The notes under the pieces were generated by a model. It had not been told where the DNA came from. It made no database searches and saw only the letters and a program-made list of their open reading frames with translations. Below are positions 14,358 through 17,565 of a stretch of DNA of 17,565 bases, one piece after another. The position numbers and the translations under genes are program-made. Source of the stretch: Cyanobacteria bacterium UBA9971 (lineage in GTDB: Bacteria > Cyanobacteriota > Vampirovibrionia > Gastranaerophilales > UBA9971); assembly GCA_003499955.1 (NCBI GenBank), contig DNRP01000128.1, positions 1-17,565 on the forward strand, read 5' to 3'. The number at the start of each line of letters is the position of its first letter. The first letter of the stretch is position 1.

Positions 14358-16091
14358 ATGAAAAGAAAATTAATTTGCTCTCTTGCTTTATGTTGTGCAT
14401 TGAATTTAAGTACAAGACTCGTCAATGCAAAGGAGCTAGATGTAATAGAAGTTAAGGACTTAAAAGGCGGAGTTCAGCAAATAAAAACTCCTGAGCCGCC
14501 TAAAGAGCCAATTTTATTAAAAGGAAAAGTGGAAAATCAGGCTGAATTTCATGTTTTAAATGATATACAGCTCAATATTAATGATGTGCAAGGACCCGGT
14601 AAAGCCAGTTCTTCTCATACGGACGGAACTACTTACCTTGAAAACATGAATATATATGGGAAAGGTAATTTGGGAAAGCTTGATTACAACTTTAATATAG
14701 GTGGTAAAGCAACAAATGATAACAGAGTAGAATTAAGAGGAATGACTTTTACCTCTCTTCAAGGGCAAGCAAAATATGGAAATAATACTGTAACAGGCGG
14801 CGATGTCTTTGAATCTTTCTCTCAATATTCACTTAATACAACCCTGAAAGGCGCGTCTTACAAATATTATAACGCTGATGATAATCTTCCTGATGTAACA
14901 GTTGTAATTGGAAACGCTTATCCGAAGTGGGAAAATGCTTTTAAGTTAAAAGATTATCATATGATGCAAAGAAGAGCTTATGGGGTTAATTTAAGGCATG
15001 ATTTAACACCAAAATTAAATGCGGGAATTAGCTATTTGAGATCGGATGATAGCGACAGACAGGCTGATACTGATACTCTTTATAACAATAATATCTATAG
15101 TCTTGATTATGAATACAAACCGATAAAAGGGTTAACAGTAAGAGGTGAATCTGCGTTTTCTCAGACAAAAAATCAGGCAGGTATTAATGAAATTAAACAT
15201 ACTCTTTTTGGAAACGCTCATAGGATAGAAACAATTGCGCAGGGCGGACCGAGTAGAGTAAATTTAGTTTATGAAAGAGTAAATCCTAAATTTGAAACAT
15301 TTTTGGGGTCGGCTTCACAGGATAGACAAAAAGCTTCGGCTAAATGGAAATACAAATACAACAAAAATATAACTCTTAACTCAGGTTTTACGTGGTTCCA
15401 AAATTCTCTTAGCAATTCAGCAAACAGAAATGATAACTATAAGCCTGAATTAGGTGTAAATATAAAAAGACTTTTCAATAGAAGATATTCAGAAGCCGAT
15501 ATATCTTTTAAATTTGATAAACGAACCGGAAAACGTCCTGTGAATTTTGATCATTATACTAATTTAAGCTACAGAGACAGGTTCGGCTTTGTAGATATGG
15601 ATAATAATTTTGGATTTGCCCAGTACAGAACAAGCGGAAATGCCAGAAACACTTATGATTTTAATTACAGTACCTCATTAGGTACAAGGCATAATTTAGG
15701 AGCTGTTGTTTTAAAACCTTCAATCAATGCAGGGTCAAACTTTATTGAAGATGAAATCCTTAATAAAATAGATAAAATTATTGAATATTCAGTAGGTCTC
15801 GGGATGGATATTCCTAAGCACAAAATAACTTCCAACTTTAAATTCGGTCAAAATATACTTGCATCACCGCAGGGAGACTGCTCAAATAAACTGTTTACAA
15901 GTATAAGTTTCTATTATAAGCCTTCTTTCTTAGGAAAACTTAACAGCAGTACAATATTTTTAAGAGCGTCAATTAATGACTTTAATTTTGAAACAAGATC
16001 TAGAAATTTTGCTGAAAAAAGCATATCAATGGGGCTTAATATCCCTATAGATCTTTTTGTAGGAAAAAAAGACAAAGTTGAAAGACTTTAA
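14358..16091 (+). CDS. Probable outer-membrane beta-barrel protein of unknown function
   Basis: A 577-residue exported protein. A signal peptide (1-24, cleavage after VNA) is followed by an acidic stretch and a proline-rich linker (TPEPPKEP, 44-51). From about residue 60 to the end the chain alternates polar and hydrophobic or aromatic residues in short strands broken by Asn/Asp/Gly turns (for example YNFNIGGKA, FKFDKRTGK, SISMGLNIPIDLFVG), as in outer-membrane beta-barrels. No long hydrophobic helix follows the signal peptide. There is no plug or TonB box that I can recognise, so a porin-like or assembly role is possible but not shown. It ends in VERL, without the terminal aromatic residue common in proteobacterial barrels. 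It leads an operon with two secreted paralogues 25 and 13 bases apart. TAGG (14341-14344) is a distant Shine-Dalgarno. Confidence 0.78.
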   Translation: MKRKLICSLALCCALNLSTRLVNAKELDVIEVKDLKGGVQQIKTPEPPKEPILLKGKVENQAEFHVLNDIQLNINDVQGPGKASSSHTDGTTYLENMNIYGKGNLGKLDYNFNIGGKATNDNRVELRGMTFTSLQGQAKYGNNTVTGGDVFESFSQYSLNTTLKGASYKYYNADDNLPDVTVVIGNAYPKWENAFKLKDYHMMQRRAYGVNLRHDLTPKLNAGISYLRSDDSDRQADTDTLYNNNIYSLDYEYKPIKGLTVRGESAFSQTKNQAGINEIKHTLFGNAHRIETIAQGGPSRVNLVYERVNPKFETFLGSASQDRQKASAKWKYKYNKNITLNSGFTWFQNSLSNSANRNDNYKPELGVNIKRLFNRRYSEADISFKFDKRTGKRPVNFDHYTNLSYRDRFGFVDMDNNFGFAQYRTSGNARNTYDFNYSTSLGTRHNLGAVVLKPSINAGSNFIEDEILNKIDKIIEYSVGLGMDIPKHKITSNFKFGQNILASPQGDCSNKLFTSISFYYKPSFLGKLNSSTIFLRASINDFNFETRSRNFAEKSISMGLNIPIDLFVGKKDKVERL

Positions 16092-16116
16092 TAATTAAAT
16101 TACGGGAAATAATAAA

Positions 16117-16632
16117 ATGATAAAATTTATAATCAAATTTACTTTAACAGCCTTTTTAATTTTAATTCTTACTGCTCAGAAAGCAGAAGCTGTTTGGAAA
16201 GTGCCTTTCGATGTAAAAATCGGTAATCCTCAAAACTCTATAGAAAGAAACGAATATTATCAAACACAGCTAATAGCAACAAAAACAGTAAATAATTTAA
16301 TTTCAGCGTATGAAAATAAAAATTTTGCAAGATTTATGAATTTTGTAAGTGAAGATTTTACTCTGGATAAAAGTATTTTAGGAAGTTCAATAAGACAGGA
16401 TTATTTAAAATACAGCTATATTAGAATAAATTGTTTTATAAATAATGTAGTTAAAAGCTCTGACGGAAAAATTGCCGTTTCTTTGAATTATACAAGAACT
16501 ATTGAAGATAGAATCGCAGGAAAAATGACTTCTGATAGTGGAAACACAGAGTTGATTCTAATAAAAGAAGATAATGTTTATAAACTTTTTAGTACGAGAA
16601 AGCCTTATTTATTCGGTATAACAGGAATTTAA
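16117..16632 (+). CDS. Secreted protein, possible NTF2-like domain, paralogue of the next gene
   Basis: A 171-residue protein with a signal peptide (1-25, cleavage after AEA) and no other membrane segment. Residues 58-168 align well with residues 152-263 of the next gene product: VNNLISAYEN, then FM-x2-VS-x-DFT-x-D, SSIRQDY, IRIN-x2-INN, a Y-x-RT strand, TELIL and PYLFGI. A helix followed by a curved sheet with this pattern suggests an NTF2/SnoaL-like or similar alpha+beta fold; this is inferred from pattern only. One cysteine (106) remains after cleavage. GGGAAAT lies just before the ATG, and the gene begins 25 bases after the barrel gene. Function unknown; likely periplasmic. Confidence 0.85.
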   Translation: MIKFIIKFTLTAFLILILTAQKAEAVWKVPFDVKIGNPQNSIERNEYYQTQLIATKTVNNLISAYENKNFARFMNFVSEDFTLDKSILGSSIRQDYLKYSYIRINCFINNVVKSSDGKIAVSLNYTRTIEDRIAGKMTSDSGNTELILIKEDNVYKLFSTRKPYLFGITGI

Positions 16633-16645
16633 AGAGGAAATAAAA

Positions 16646-17565
16646 ATGAAAAGACTTTTAATATTAATACTGGCTATTATTACTTTGTCATTTGTCGTAA
16701 GCAAAGCCGAGGCAAAATGGTGGATTTTCGGGCAGGGAAATGACGGAATAGATTTTGATTATCTTTACCTGAATAATAATTCTTATGAAGAACTTGGAAG
16801 TAAAGCCGTTTTGTATAAAGATAGTCTTCAAAACGGAACAATTACAATAAAAGGCAAGACATCCATAAAAAAAGGCAAGGTTGGCTACGTAAAAATCACT
16901 AAAGACAACAAACAAACCTGGGAAAAAGCTAAAGTTTCCGACAATGGAGCCTTTACTTATTCTTTTGTTCCTGAAGAAAGCACAAAATACCAGGTTTTTA
17001 TAGAAGTTGCCGATACTATAGGCGATATAAACAAAGTTGACGAAACTTATAAAGAAATTACAATTATAAATGAAAGTATCAACGGTAAAGTAGCTGAAGC
17101 TGTTAATAATATGATTAGAGCTTATGAAAATGAAGAATCTAATCTTTTTATGACGTATGTAAGTTCTGATTTTACAGGTGATACTGCGGTTCTTGATTCT
17201 GCAATAAGAAAAGACTTTAATGCTTTTGAATTAATTAAAATTAATCCTTATATAAACAATATTTCAAGCGGAGCAAGTGGAAAAGCCTATGTGGCGATAC
17301 AGTTTAACAGAACAGTTGTTTCGTCTAAAAGCGGTCAGACTTATACCGATAAAGGCTATACAGAATTTGTTCTGACAAACGAAAATGGAAAATTCAAAGT
17401 TTTTAGCATGAAGAACCCGCTTATATTTGGTCTGTCAGATGCAGGGAATGTTGCGACAGGGACAGTTCAATCTCCTAATAATGATCCTATTCTTCTTGTT
17501 GACAGAACAGGAAATGTTAATGAAAAACCTTTTAATCAGGCTATAGATATTATTGAAAACGATTC
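16646..17565 (+). CDS. Secreted two-domain protein, paralogue of the preceding gene (3' end cut off)
   Basis: Open for 306 codons to the window edge, so the C-terminus is missing. A strong AGAGGA (16633-16638) lies 7 bases before the ATG. The signal peptide (1-23, cleavage after AEA) is followed by KWWIFGQG. Residues about 60-140 look like an Ig-like beta-sandwich (TITIKGKTSIKKGKVGYVKI, VSDNGAFTYSFVP, TYKEITI). Residues about 150-265 repeat the domain of the preceding gene: VNNMIRAYEN, FMTYVSSDFTGD, SAIRKDF, INPYINN, FNRTVV, YTEFVL and PLIFGL. A further segment (266-306) continues past the edge. The pair most likely arose by tandem duplication, with gain or loss of the Ig-like part. Function unknown; same operon as the barrel gene. 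Confidence 0.88.
   Translation, partial: MKRLLILILAIITLSFVVSKAEAKWWIFGQGNDGIDFDYLYLNNNSYEELGSKAVLYKDSLQNGTITIKGKTSIKKGKVGYVKITKDNKQTWEKAKVSDNGAFTYSFVPEESTKYQVFIEVADTIGDINKVDETYKEITIINESINGKVAEAVNNMIRAYENEESNLFMTYVSSDFTGDTAVLDSAIRKDFNAFELIKINPYINNISSGASGKAYVAIQFNRTVVSSKSGQTYTDKGYTEFVLTNENGKFKVFSMKNPLIFGLSDAGNVATGTVQSPNNDPILLVDRTGNVNEKPFNQAIDIIEND

Noticed and set aside
16688..16915. 75-codon minus-strand frame
   Set aside because: Antisense to the second secreted paralogue, whose homology to its neighbour proves the plus-strand frame.

Overview
The window is low-GC bacterial chromosome from what looks like a diderm (Gram-negative-type) anaerobe. Supporting signs are several Sec signal peptides, a Spy/CpxP-like periplasmic protein, an apparent outer-membrane beta-barrel, and a dihydroxy-acid dehydratase of the oxygen-sensitive [4Fe-4S]-type pattern. 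The SLOG/DprA-like protein at 10119-10673 resembles, from memory, a small family common in Cyanobacteria. Together this suggests a non-photosynthetic cyanobacterial relative (Melainabacteria/Vampirovibrionia). That placement is inference; no rRNA is present to test it.

Layout. (1) 1-738, minus: a cut-off gene of unknown function with a Cys/His motif and a poly-glycine run, behind a clear cobalamin riboswitch and its own promoter. (2) 752-4171, minus: a large exported TPR protein followed by a YhcH/YiaL-family protein, probably one operon; the TPR gene carries an in-frame palindromic repeat. (3) 4369-4635, plus: a small four-cysteine protein. (4) 4820-5854, minus: ilvC with its own promoter and terminator. 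(5) 6031-7390, minus: a translationally coupled anti-sigma / ECF sigma / Spy-like operon with a probable autoregulated ECF promoter. (6) 7599-9257, minus: ilvD. (7) 9410-10087, plus: an anchored conserved protein of unknown function. (8) 10119-10673, minus: the SLOG/DprA-like protein. (9) 10930-13317, plus: the PcrA/UvrD helicase. (10) 13345-14239: a dead IS3-family element with recognisable terminal inverted repeats. (11) 14358 to the window end, plus: an exported operon made of a beta-barrel and two paralogous secreted proteins, the last one cut off.

ilvC and ilvD encode consecutive steps of branched-chain amino-acid synthesis. They share a strand but are separated by the sigma-factor operon and have separate promoters, and no T-box or leader peptide is seen at either. 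A REP-like palindromic unit of about 41 bp occurs at 2644-2753 (as an inverted dimer inside a gene), 4644-4684 and 5946-6025. A different GC-rich palindromic repeat lies at 7484-7573. No intergenic stretch exceeds 300 bases. No tRNA, rRNA or CRISPR array was seen.

The least explained parts are the riboswitch-controlled Cys-motif gene, the exported barrel and paralogue operon, and the sensor-like sigma cassette.
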